8,929 nt of DNA, from the NCBI GenBank assembly GCA_900768725.1, contig CAAGDU010000077.1, positions 1 through 8,929 of the forward strand. The letters run 5' to 3'. The position numbers and the translations under genes are program-made. Source of the DNA: Bacteroidales bacterium (GTDB lineage: Bacteria > Bacteroidota > Bacteroidia > Bacteroidales > Paludibacteraceae). Shown piece after piece: positions 6,001 to 8,929 of this stretch (position 1 is its first letter; every line of letters starts with the position of its first letter). A model generated the notes under the pieces. It was not told the origin of the DNA, did no database searches, and worked only from the letters and a program-made list of their open reading frames with translations.

Positions 6001-8091
6001 GGGAAAAGCAAGACTCGTTGCGCTCTGCACCAAAGCCTGTGCATGCTCGTATTGCACCTCTATCTTTCGCCAATGCAACTCGCCATCATTGTTGCTATTG
6101 CTCGGCAAGGCATCGAACACAATCTCTTGGACACCTGCAAACGTGTATTTCCAACCATTGTCCTTGTTGTTATCCACGAAAGTTTGAAAGCCATATTCAG
6201 CACTTAGCGCAGCGGGTTGTGTGCTGACCGCATACGGTCCGGCATCCGCCTCATCGGCAGCCATCGTGATACCTGTGATAATATACTCTGAAGGTGCATG
6301 GAAAGTAACCCGCTGTCCGCTGAATATGATTAGGTAATTGGTATAGTTCGGAGTGTTGCTACCGGTGTTCTGTATCTGTTGATAGGTAAAGCCATGTGCC
6401 GTAGCGCCGGAGACTATGCCGTTGTTGCGCGTAGCGGGCCACGGGAAGACTTCCTTACCATAATATACCGCTTCGCCGCTCATCGCTACGGTATAGTTAC
6501 CTTGGTCGGTCGTTATCGTGAGGGTATCCGCATAAGTGTCCACTTGAGTAGGTGCGAACACCACTTCCAAGTGGATTCCTTTTTGTGCAGGCAGGGTCAT
6601 CGGCAGTACGGGCAGCGCCTTCAGTGAGAAGGGGGCTGCCAACCCGTCCAGCGAGGTGATGGTAACGGGTGCATCGGTATAGTTGTAGAGATACACGGTC
6701 TGCTCCTCCTGCACGCCCGCGGTAAAGACATTGAGGTTAGAGAACGCAAATTGCGCAGTGCTCTGCTCCACCTGCGTCGGACGGGGATAATGGTATGCCA
6801 CCACCACATCGCCCACGCTTTCATTGGGTCCGTTCGCGCCTTCGGGCGTTATGCTGTCGTTCACCCAGCGGATAGCCTGCGGACCGGTCGCATAATCATA
6901 GATACGATACCTGTACCAACGGGTATAGCGGGTATCATTGTACCACTCATCCCTCGGGACAGGCACAGGGGTGATAGAGCCATAACTCGCCTGCCCAACC
7001 ATCACGGAATCGATGATTTCGTTCCCCGTCATATTCAGCAGGAGGGTATCATTATGATACATTCGTATAGGGTTGATACGGGCGGCAAGGCTGGTATTGG
7101 GGCGCCTATGATACTCCAGCGTGAAATGGCTTGTCGCGCCGCGGCTCACGCTGTCGTTCACCGCGATTACCGCGCTTGCCAACAGGGTATCCAGCAGCAC
7201 CGTACGGGGCACATCCACAAGGAAATACGCATCGGGAATGCCCTCGGGTGCATCTGCACAGAGGGTGGTAACGGTGGAGGTGCAGGCTATATCGGAATAG
7301 CGCGTGCCTGTATAGAGACCGCGCATGGTGAAAGGCAGGTCCTCGGTCTGTACATTGCCATCGTTCCAGATAATCTTCCATTGGCTATCATCGCCAGTTG
7401 CGTTATCAGGGATAGCAAACTTATAGAACAACCCCCCGTAAATCGGCGTGGCGGGCGACCCGGGCCACTCGCCGACCAGCGAGATGGTAGAAGAATCGTT
7501 CCATATATACACATTTGCACTGCTGCCCCATCCTTGGGGTGTCTCCAAGAAGACGCAACGCTCATCGGCAGTCGTCAGGCAGACCGCATCGGTGGTCTGC
7601 TCCCCTCCTTCATCGCCGCCCTCGCTGCCGGCATCGCTCAAGGTTACCACGATTTGAGTGATACGCACCTGCGGTCCGCTGGTGCCCGTGCTGCTCACCT
7701 CTTGCAGCAACACATCCGAACTGCTGCCCGTCCACGTGTGGGTGGCATCATCGTACACACCGCTGCTCACCACCTGCAATGTACCATCGCTCTTCACCGT
7801 GTAGGTGAAGGCGATAGTAGTGATGTCCTGCTCACCGAGCGACTCAATACGGATGGTGTTGTTATTGTACACACGCAGACCATCCGAAAAATACGAAGGC
7901 ATAGAGATGCCTCCCGCTTGGCTGAAAGTAAACCGCACATAGGAACCATCGTCCGCCGTAAGCGTCTGACTCTTGGGGTCATCCTCCCCCCAAGAGTCAC
8001 TATAATCATGCACATTGAGCGTAACGCTCGCCGCCTGCATACAAATGCTACAGCAAAGCGCGAGCAAACAAAGAAAGAGATTCTTTTTCAT
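79..8091 (-). CDS. Giant secreted multidomain surface protein with FG-GAP repeats and terminal starch-binding modules
   Basis: This is an uninterrupted 2,670-residue reading frame with no catalytic domain that I can recognise. It starts with a Sec signal peptide (MKKN, then a Leu/Cys/Ala-rich core to residue 21). In order it carries beta-sandwich A1, a CBM26-like module, a segment I cannot assign, ASH-like, beta-sandwich A2, ASH-like, FG-GAP block 1, FN3, PKD, FG-GAP block 2, FN3, PKD-like, Ig-like, two FN3-like, two Big2, a second CBM26-like module, and a short tail ending MGQEVE. The start is chosen because it directly precedes the signal peptide. There is no Shine-Dalgarno sequence before it, which is normal in Bacteroidota. 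The stop is TAG at 79-81. The gene appears to be monocistronic: it has its own promoter and leader, and repeats lie on both sides. From family knowledge, FG-GAP propellers and Ig-type stalks occur in adhesins and surface scaffolds, and CBM26 binds alpha-glucans. Attachment to starch or a host/community glycan is therefore my inference. A function in a polysaccharide utilisation locus cannot be tested here because no neighbouring gene is visible. Confidence 0.97.
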   Translation of the reverse strand: MKKNLFLCLLALCCSICMQAASVTLNVHDYSDSWGEDDPKSQTLTADDGSYVRFTFSQAGGISMPSYFSDGLRVYNNNTIRIESLGEQDITTIAFTYTVKSDGTLQVVSSGVYDDATHTWTGSSSDVLLQEVSSTGTSGPQVRITQIVVTLSDAGSEGGDEGGEQTTDAVCLTTADERCVFLETPQGWGSSANVYIWNDSSTISLVGEWPGSPATPIYGGLFYKFAIPDNATGDDSQWKIIWNDGNVQTEDLPFTMRGLYTGTRYSDIACTSTVTTLCADAPEGIPDAYFLVDVPRTVLLDTLLASAVIAVNDSVSRGATSHFTLEYHRRPNTSLAARINPIRMYHNDTLLLNMTGNEIIDSVMVGQASYGSITPVPVPRDEWYNDTRYTRWYRYRIYDYATGPQAIRWVNDSITPEGANGPNESVGDVVVAYHYPRPTQVEQSTAQFAFSNLNVFTAGVQEEQTVYLYNYTDAPVTITSLDGLAAPFSLKALPVLPMTLPAQKGIHLEVVFAPTQVDTYADTLTITTDQGNYTVAMSGEAVYYGKEVFPWPATRNNGIVSGATAHGFTYQQIQNTGSNTPNYTNYLIIFSGQRVTFHAPSEYIITGITMAADEADAGPYAVSTQPAALSAEYGFQTFVDNNKDNGWKYTFAGVQEIVFDALPSNSNNDGELHWRKIEVQYEHAQALVQSATSLAFPNVMVNSSSRQSVKLTNYTKGAISINSLSGLAAPFSVLDAPALPVTLQPNQSLTLKVQYAPVAVGSHAGTLLVATSEGEMSVALSGNAVSQTTYPMILAPAHLFYDFDGTGLKGFVDEMPTNKSCFIHTDISSNFAATAQSFETYSQNSVVRYIEDVNRDSVPDFGVGGSGFDASLSTEAGRWERQPYLFFITNFDLNSDGRFDYLHYINGAWKIGTQQTDGTFVETGMNVMYQDQYETTFDAADWAYRYPDHTPPATMPNFSGACLAKKPGRLNKSAAESIGSKVGAPTRMIDLNMDGYTDLVDEKNGIIYYNMFDGKWVKNEMGGAVQTVYLNDDDIPDFIVYGGGKINTVIYRGNGQFDNNEVWNGFACDDRIFCYDFDKDGQVEILTTFSTLGNQTGAAYTMFFDNDGQGNFTMQPEQTWTDSLYFTCCQDIDGDGYMDLLGIKGCISLGDDESLSSYYYNETKVEVVWLKGQPNLRFSAPMPLLTYPKVISARSAVVNAEDLDNDGIMEIWVSGLSNSNNATDVFKPYDATPNMAPTAPAAPTLVYNPQTAQLSVNWGNGADNETATCDLTYALRIGTTAGGSDILRAHANSDGTRRNFLDGNMGRAHSYTIDLSSYAPATIYVAVQAIDAQHKGSAWSEEAQVEHTYLNAAFSLSANPCRYLDTLRAYYTPFPAGYTLSWEHEGAALAYDRNGQRALTFTTTGEQTISLTVTAPDGTATRTTQRVQVMPNAFDTTRHASNAGDCLIETGAPYIADYNADGHYDWAMSDKVYIGDGTYGGTTATGMWAANLDLATRAWYDYDHDGWLDILYKKSTGEYGYIRSNGAGSFNAAAVTDANVSNLLTDYQNAAGIGTRLPIADEWVDINHDGYPDGMHYEYSSSTGYSYYFLSIQPDGSGVKKTAVVDNGDNKEVRYFTNYYDFNHDGWLDKYSFARYNWQDYTGMYMLINKGNFQFEETLVPFAQSFIPYDGVVYVVDMNSDGYADILSFRENDYAPFILWNDHNQSFSAPEVLAPAGDLQNYSEFTGYGINVWIYDFDNNGYLDLMTVQYNTALLRNEYYVHYFDAEGVMAQGFISEMAYMSYTVQYLQDLNYDGLPDVWSNKDNSVLTGLLGAGVANEQPQAPTGVTAVQTADGLLIQWNDAADDHTPAAMMRYNLSVKKKGATGKGAYIISPMNGGNAQAAPMLTGNRWINTADNNQYAYPYIESNQYIIPLSAVPVGELEIQVQALDMWAACSPFSETVRVKIEAANSIDAPITVCAGNSTTVTYTGPQSAATPVWDFAGGTTISGTGFGPYEVLWQTPGTKQVSLTMNGETSYRNIVVSDPLDATFGLPAYVTLNAPIEFTLPRVSSKATFEWQVQVNGGSFIDINDWNPWPFLGKDYVDISATPGNKQGKATFLREGITGIRLIVNENGCSAEHTVYPTLLSADAVPVITYVAPNANNKYVIHWDAASLDAAATGVVIYKEGSYYGEFYEVGTAAKSAGEAVDPSSNATVKAERYCIALTYGSAEGMKSEVHQPLHVMINRGMADGQWNLMWNPYQGTQVATYRILRGTSADNMQVIANLSASNNSYTDLVGNTSDAYYAVEYDLYSATYQKPSAMAQYKSAAASTYTGRSNVVSATNANQAVLATRMNIYSVNKSTSLSSSVRNLMLYAEIFPGNATYQQVQWAITQGNTLATIDQNGLVTALEGHNGGTVVVTATTKDGSNLSATLSLSVSAIQGETPDPDPDPVTLTGVSLSQTSLTLTEGTTATLRATVTPAELASQTTFTWVSSAPAVASVSAQGVVSALAAGKTTITVTATCNGVSKTAACQLTVKAKDDPNPDPDPETAITVRLQAAGVSQWVNHYLYAWQDSLPDLIGAWPGIPLQQDADGWYSYTFANDIQTVNIIWHDNAGRQTVDITGVTESTCYQLGQQTGAKFEVIVVDCNLQEGLENTAATAPSVQKIVRNGQVLIIRGDKTYDMMGQEVE
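82..165 (-). other. Short C-terminal tail motif (residues 2643-2670)
   Basis: The protein ends with VQKIVRNGQVLIIRGDKTY followed by DMMGQEVE. N-G-Q-x-x-I-x-R-[GD]-x-K-x-Y-[DNT]-x-x-G-x-x-V at the extreme C-terminus recalls the first half of a type A T9SS sorting domain (the strand followed by YDLTGRxV), and such short tails are frequent on Bacteroidales secreted proteins. Whether it directs type IX secretion or surface attachment is inference. A full-length sorting domain would continue about 30-40 residues further. Confidence 0.5.
208..498 (-). other. CBM26-like starch-binding module, C-terminal copy (residues 2532-2628)
   Basis: The module contains HYLYAWQDS at 2547-2555, LIGAWPGIPL at 2559-2568, WYSYTF at 2575-2580, VNIIWHDNAGRQTVDITGV at 2587-2605 and a closing FEVIVVDC. 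All CBM26-like landmarks of residues 171-270 are present in the same order. It is set off from the second Big2 domain by a Pro-Asp linker. Confidence 0.8.
541..1104 (-). other. Two Big2 (bacterial Ig-like group 2) domains (residues 2330-2517)
   Basis: Copy 1 (2330-2417) has ATRMNIYSVNKSTSLSSS, FPGNATYQQVQWAI and DQNGLVTALEGHNGGTVVVTATTKDG. Copy 2 (2432-2517) has LTGVSLSQTSLTLTEGTTA, VTPAELASQTTFTWVSSAP and SVSAQGVVSALAAGKTTITVTA. The N/Q-G-x-V-x-A-x-x-x-G-x-x-x-[IV]-x-[VA]-T-[AT] signature is diagnostic. Pro-Asp linkers at 2425-2431 and 2520-2528 flank copy 2. These probably act as a rigid stalk that projects the terminal starch-binding module. Confidence 0.85.
1162..2016 (-). other. Ig-like domain followed by two FN3-like domains (residues 2026-2310)
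   Basis: Residues 2026-2125 form an Ig/PKD-like domain with FEWQVQVNGG at 2055-2064 and ITGIRLIVNENGCSAEHTV at 2103-2121. Then come two FN3-like units: YVIHWDAASLDAAATGVVIYKEG near 2145-2167, and WNLMWNPYQGTQVATYRILRG near 2233-2253 with SNNSYTDLVG. This Ig plus double FN3 arrangement is one I know from the C-terminal stalks of secreted Bacteroidales proteins. Exact boundaries are uncertain. Confidence 0.55.
2020..2634 (-). other. FN3-PKD-like pair 2 (residues 1820-2024)
   Basis: It opens QPQAPTGVTAVQTADGLLIQW and continues NDAADDHTPA and MMRYNLSVK. The closing LEIQVQALDMWAACSPFSE at 1922-1940 mirrors FN3 of pair 1. The PKD-like part has TPVWDFAGG at 1976-1984 and a GTKQVSLTMNG strand at 2003-2013. 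The order propeller, FN3, PKD therefore occurs twice in succession. Confidence 0.65.
2656..3744 (-). other. FG-GAP/VCBS calcium-binding propeller block 2 (residues 1450-1812)
   Basis: Seven canonical loops start at residues 1457, 1501, 1565, 1621, 1677, 1736 and 1790. They are DYNADGHYD, DYDHDGWLD, DINHDGYPD, DFNHDGWLD, DMNSDGYAD, DFDNNGYLD and DLNYDGLPD. Most spacing is 54-64 residues, one blade each, which fits a seven-bladed propeller well. The DNA for blades 3-7 is distinctly AT-rich compared with the rest of the gene. Confidence 0.88.
3802..4395 (-). other. FN3-PKD pair 1 (residues 1233-1430)
   Basis: The FN3-like part begins PTAPAAPTLVYNP and has LSVNWGNGADNETATCDLTY at 1254-1273 and IYVAVQAIDAQHKGSAWSEE at 1323-1342. 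The PKD part has a SWEHEG strand at 1381-1386 and a GEQTISLTVTAPDG strand at 1405-1418, the usual PKD G-x-y-x-V-x-L-T-V pattern. It links the two propeller blocks. Confidence 0.7.
4450..5694 (-). other. FG-GAP/VCBS calcium-binding propeller block 1 (residues 800-1214)
   Basis: Seven D-x-[DN]-x-D-[GSD]-x-x-[DE] loops begin at residues 852, 892, 990, 1029 (degenerate first position), 1076, 1131 and 1202. Examples are DLNSDGRFD, DLNMDGYTD and DIDGDGYMD. A further weak match, DFDGTGLKG, lies at 802. In integrin-alpha type propellers each such loop binds one calcium ion on one blade, so a seven-bladed propeller is the natural reading. The weak eighth motif leaves the exact blade number open. Confidence 0.85.
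5734..6036 (-). other. ASH/choice-of-anchor D-like Ig domain, copy 2 (residues 686-786)
   Basis: It has LAFPNVMVNSSSRQSVKL at 694-711, GLAAPFSVLDAPALPVTL at 726-743, VQYAPVAVGSHAGTLLV at 753-769 and a closing ALSGNAV. It is clearly homologous to copy 1 and leads straight into the first FG-GAP block. Confidence 0.75.
6046..6450 (-). other. Beta-sandwich domain A2 (residues 548-682)
   Basis: This domain lies between the two ASH-like domains. Its strand order resembles residues 22-152: LIIFSGQRVTFHAP at 587-600 aligns with the LRVYNNNTIRIES strand, IITGITMAA with ITTIAFTY, and a final HWRKIEVQYE with RITQIVVTL. Similarity is at pattern level only. The coding DNA here is visibly more AT-rich than the surrounding modules. 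Confidence 0.5.
6466..6771 (-). other. ASH/choice-of-anchor D-like Ig domain, copy 1 (residues 441-542)
   Basis: The domain has AFSNLNVFTAGVQEEQTVYL at 449-468, a YTDAPVTITSL strand, GLAAPFS at 483-489, LPMTLPAQ at 496-503, then VVFAPTQVDTYADTLTI and a closing AMSGEAV. Conserved N-x-T, F-x-P and L-x-G elements are typical of the ASPM-SPD-2-Hydin/choice-of-anchor D group. The copy at residues 686-786 shares the GLAAPFS and LP-x-TL signatures. Confidence 0.75.
6772..7281 (-). other. Unassigned segment (residues 271-440)
   Basis: This stretch of about 170 residues matches no domain I can name. It contains repeated Asn-Asp-Ser/Thr turns (NDSV, HNDT, NDSI) and a basic-aromatic patch, TRYTRWYRYRIYDY at 387-400. 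Both suggest one or two beta-rich domains. It sits between the starch-binding module and the first ASH-like domain, so it could be a further ligand-binding domain or a linker domain. Confidence 0.4.
7282..7581 (-). other. CBM26-like starch-binding module, N-terminal copy (residues 171-270)
   Basis: Key elements are VYIWNDSS at 194-201, GEWPGSP at 207-213, a FYKFAIP strand near 222-228, then WKIIWNDGNVQTEDLPF at 238-254. Aromatic-strand, G-x-WPG, aromatic strand, W-N-D-G and QT-x-D is the pattern of carbohydrate-binding module family 26, known in amylases for binding alpha-1,4-glucan. The same pattern recurs near the C-terminus (2532-2628). Ligand binding is inferred from family resemblance. 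Confidence 0.75.
7636..8028 (-). other. N-terminal beta-sandwich domain A1 (residues 22-152)
   Basis: Alternating hydrophobic residues indicate an all-beta domain. Landmarks are LRVYNNNTIRIES near residues 72-84, ITTIAFTY near 90-97, WTG at 120-122 and a closing strand RITQIVVTL near 143-151. A related layout recurs at residues 548-682. I recognise the style from Bacteroidales secreted proteins but cannot name the family with confidence. An acidic glycine-rich linker (about 153-168) separates it from the starch-binding module. Confidence 0.55.
8029..8091 (-). other. Sec signal peptide (residues 1-21)
   Basis: Lys2-Lys3 are followed by a hydrophobic core rich in Leu and Cys, then MQAAS, with cleavage probable after Ala20 or Ala21. 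None of the cysteines at 8, 13, 14 or 17 sits in an acceptable lipobox, because the preceding residue is Leu, Cys or Ile rather than Gly, Ala or Ser. Signal peptidase I processing into the periplasm is therefore more likely than lipoprotein anchoring. Confidence 0.9.
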
Positions 8092-8295
8092 AGTAACTGA
8101 ATTTTTGAAGTGATTGAATATTGAATATTTTATAAGTACATATTGCCGTCTTTTTCATAATTTTAAATTTACCGGATTTACCCGAAACAGACAGACAACC
8201 TTACATACAGACCGCTCATAACAAACTCGTTATCAAGCAGAGACATAGTTACATATCCAATGAACCACCCGTATAGAAAAACTTTTGGACACCGC
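8092..8295 (-). promoter_or_regulatory. 5' leader of the giant gene
   Basis: About 200 nt separate the predicted transcription start (about 8292-8295) from the start codon. There is no purine-rich Shine-Dalgarno sequence before ATG; the last bases are AT-rich, as is common in Bacteroidota. A small ATAAC/GTTAT hairpin lies at 8218-8233. A second ATG in a different frame occurs at 8156-8158. I recognise no riboswitch. Confidence 0.5.
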
Positions 8296-8297
8296 CG

Positions 8298-8329
8298 CAA
8301 AGGTACGATAATTTTTTCATATATGCAAA
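8298..8329 (-). promoter_or_regulatory. Bacteroidota-type promoter for the giant gene
   Basis: On the minus strand a TTTG (-33 box, 8326-8329) is followed after 20 bp by TACCTTTG (-7 box, 8298-8305), an exact match to TAnnTTTG with the favoured 19-21 bp spacing. This is the housekeeping sigma consensus known from Bacteroides. It points straight at the gene and is the only complete -33/-7 pair I found in the upstream region. Confidence 0.82.
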
Positions 8330-8369
8330 CATATCTGCTATTTTTCTAAAAAATTATGTAATTCGGTGG

Positions 8370-8408
8370 CAAAGATAGTGGTTTTTCAGTAAATAGTATA
8401 TAGACAAA
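8370..8408 (-). promoter_or_regulatory. Second, weaker promoter-like site
   Basis: TATCTTTG at 8370-8377 (minus strand) matches the -7 box exactly, but the nearest TTTG (8405-8408) is 27 bp away, too far for the usual spacing. It could be an alternative start used with an activator, or chance. Confidence 0.3.
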
Positions 8409-8446
8409 TCTTGATTATTTTCGCTTTTCGTACAAAAAAACAACAA

Positions 8447-8476
8447 CAAAGCCCTTTTTTCGCAAAAAGAGCTTTG
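8447..8476 (-). terminator. Possible intrinsic terminator for transcription entering from the right
   Basis: A 13-bp stem with one mismatch (CAAAGCTCTTTTT / AAAAAGGGCTTTG on the minus strand) closes a 4-nt loop. It is followed on the minus strand by a T-rich run, TTGTTGTTTTTTTG. The stem is poor in GC, so its strength is doubtful. It would insulate the giant gene from an upstream minus-strand gene lying beyond the window. Confidence 0.4.
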
Positions 8477-8485
8477 ACATATCCT

Positions 8486-8580
8486 CCGTTAATGCCCGTT
8501 AATTATCCGTTTATTTCTCCGTTAAAGTCCATTAATTTTTCGTTTATTTCTCCGTTAAAGTCCATTAAAAGAACCATTAA
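8486..8580. repeat. Helically spaced CCRTTAA heptamer array
   Basis: Nine copies or near copies of CCGTTAA / CCATTAA / CCGTTTA start at about 8486, 8496, 8507, 8519, 8529, 8540, 8552, 8562 and 8574, 10-12 bp apart. A 28-bp perfect direct repeat is contained within it (8508-8535 and 8541-8568). A plus-strand frame stays open through the array and would encode two FISPLKSI repeats, but it has no coding character, so I treat the array as non-coding. Confidence 0.8.
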
Positions 8581-8615
8581 AACTTTTGCCTTTTAATAAA
8601 ACGAATGTAATAAGT

Positions 8616-8665
8616 CTTTCACCCTGTATCCTTTCATCTTTCATCTTTCATCTCTCATCCTCAAC
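8616..8665. repeat. Degenerate 7-bp tandem repeat (CTTTCAT)
   Basis: Three perfect CTTTCAT units (8631-8651) are followed by CTCTCAT and the more diverged CCTCAAC, and preceded by CTTTCAC and CCTGTAT. The heptamer resembles the half-units of the repeat on the other side of the gene (CTCTCAA). Confidence 0.8.
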
Positions 8666-8706
8666 AGACGAAAGTAACTTCAGCTCCCCCGCCTCTCCTA
8701 AAAGGA

Positions 8707-8727
8707 GGGGAGGGGGCAGGGGGCGGG
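8707..8727 (+). other. G-quadruplex motif in the left palindrome arm
   Basis: Four G-runs (4, 5, 5 and 3 G) are separated by loops of 1, 2 and 1 nt, satisfying the classical G3+N1-7 rule. It competes with the local CTCCT/AGGAG hairpin. Confidence 0.6.
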
Positions 8728-8833
8728 AAGGTACACTCGGCTTCAAGCCGCAAAGGGGATGAAGGGCACAGGATAAGGGACTTATTACTTGCGGCTTATG
8801 AAAGTCATAGTGCGGCAGATGCCGAGCCCTCCT

Positions 8834-8857
8834 CCCGCCCCCTTACCCCCTCCCCCC
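8834..8857 (-). other. G-quadruplex motif in the right palindrome arm
   Basis: On the minus strand, runs of 6, 5, 5 and 3 G are separated by 1, 3 and 1 nt. It is the mirror partner of the plus-strand motif at 8707-8727. Confidence 0.6.
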
Positions 8858-8913
8858 TCTAAGAGGGAGGCGGGGGAGTGGCTACGCATACTCAAAAATG
8901 ACTTAACATATAA

Positions 8914-8929
8914 TCCCGACTAATCGGGA
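8914..8929. repeat. Small perfect inverted repeat at the window edge
   Basis: TCCCGA-CTAA-TCGGGA forms a 6-bp stem with a 4-nt loop. The window ends at its last base, so a following T-tract, and hence a terminator, cannot be judged. Confidence 0.4.

Larger units (their letters stand above)
8682..8879. repeat. Nested palindromic repeat element, about 200 bp
   Basis: The outer arms 8682-8731 and about 8827-8879 are imperfect inverted copies (both contain CTCCCCCGCCT and GGGGGCGGGA). Each arm also folds on itself: CTCCT-AAA-AGGAG on the left and CCCTC-TAA-GAGGG on the right. Inner pairs continue the symmetry: CTCGGC 8736-8741 with GCCGAG 8821-8826, and AAGCCGCAA 8745-8753 with TTGCGGCTT 8789-8797. 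There is no reading frame of note inside and no clear target duplication. It resembles a small non-autonomous or REP-like element, but the family is unknown to me. Confidence 0.75.

Noticed and set aside
8029..8091. Considered a lipoprotein signal because of the several cysteines.
   Set aside because: None of the cysteines is preceded by a small residue in a lipobox context, while the MQAAS end suits signal peptidase I.
6751..8100. A 449-codon plus-strand frame ending just past the gene start.
   Set aside because: Its composition is that of an antisense shadow (Ile, Arg, His, Gly), with no recognised domain and no TAnnTTTG promoter near its start.
8092..8295. Considered a riboswitch in the long leader.
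   Set aside because: I find only one 5-bp hairpin and no conserved core of a known riboswitch class.
8411..8596. A 61-codon plus-strand frame with two FISPLKSI repeats.
   Set aside because: The peptide repeat is simply the translation of the 28-bp DNA repeat and the CCRTTAA array; it spans the hairpin at 8447-8476 and lacks any coding character.
8682..8879. Considered as an insertion sequence.
   Set aside because: It is about 200 bp with no transposase frame and no clear target-site duplication, so only a non-autonomous repeat can be supported.

Overview
This window is dominated by one very large gene on the minus strand (79-8091). It encodes a 2,670-residue secreted, multidomain surface-type protein. 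The rest is an approximately 80-bp tandem repeat just past its stop codon and an approximately 840-bp non-coding region upstream of its start that is full of repeats and secondary structure. I see no rRNA, tRNA, CRISPR array, insertion sequence or second convincing protein gene.

The organism is most likely a member of the Bacteroidota, probably order Bacteroidales. Four things point there: a -33 TTTG / -7 TAnnTTTG promoter with a 20-bp spacer, no Shine-Dalgarno sequence before the start codon, the protein's domain mix (CBM26-like starch-binding modules, FG-GAP/VCBS repeats, choice-of-anchor D/ASH-like Ig folds, PKD, FN3 and Big2), and a short C-terminal tail of a kind seen on Bacteroidales secreted proteins. 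Genus or species cannot be fixed from this window.

Protein layout (residues): signal peptide 1-21; beta-sandwich A1 22-152; starch-binding module 171-270; unassigned segment 271-440; ASH-like Ig domain 441-542; beta-sandwich A2 548-682; second ASH-like domain 686-786; first FG-GAP block 800-1214; FN3 1233-1345; PKD 1352-1430; second FG-GAP block 1450-1812; FN3 1820-1947; PKD-like 1951-2024; Ig-like 2026-2125; two FN3-like 2130-2310; Big2 2330-2417; Big2 2432-2517, flanked by Pro-Asp linkers; second starch-binding module 2532-2628; short tail 2643-2670. No catalytic domain is visible. The architecture suggests a long extracellular scaffold or adhesin with a glucan-binding module near each end and two calcium-dependent beta-propellers in the middle.

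The upstream region (8092-8929) holds, going away from the gene, an approximately 200-nt leader, a strong promoter at 8298-8329, a weaker promoter-like site, a hairpin resembling a terminator, an array of CCRTTAA-type heptamers spaced 10-12 bp apart, a 7-bp tandem repeat, and a 200-bp nested palindrome carrying two G-quadruplex motifs on opposite strands.
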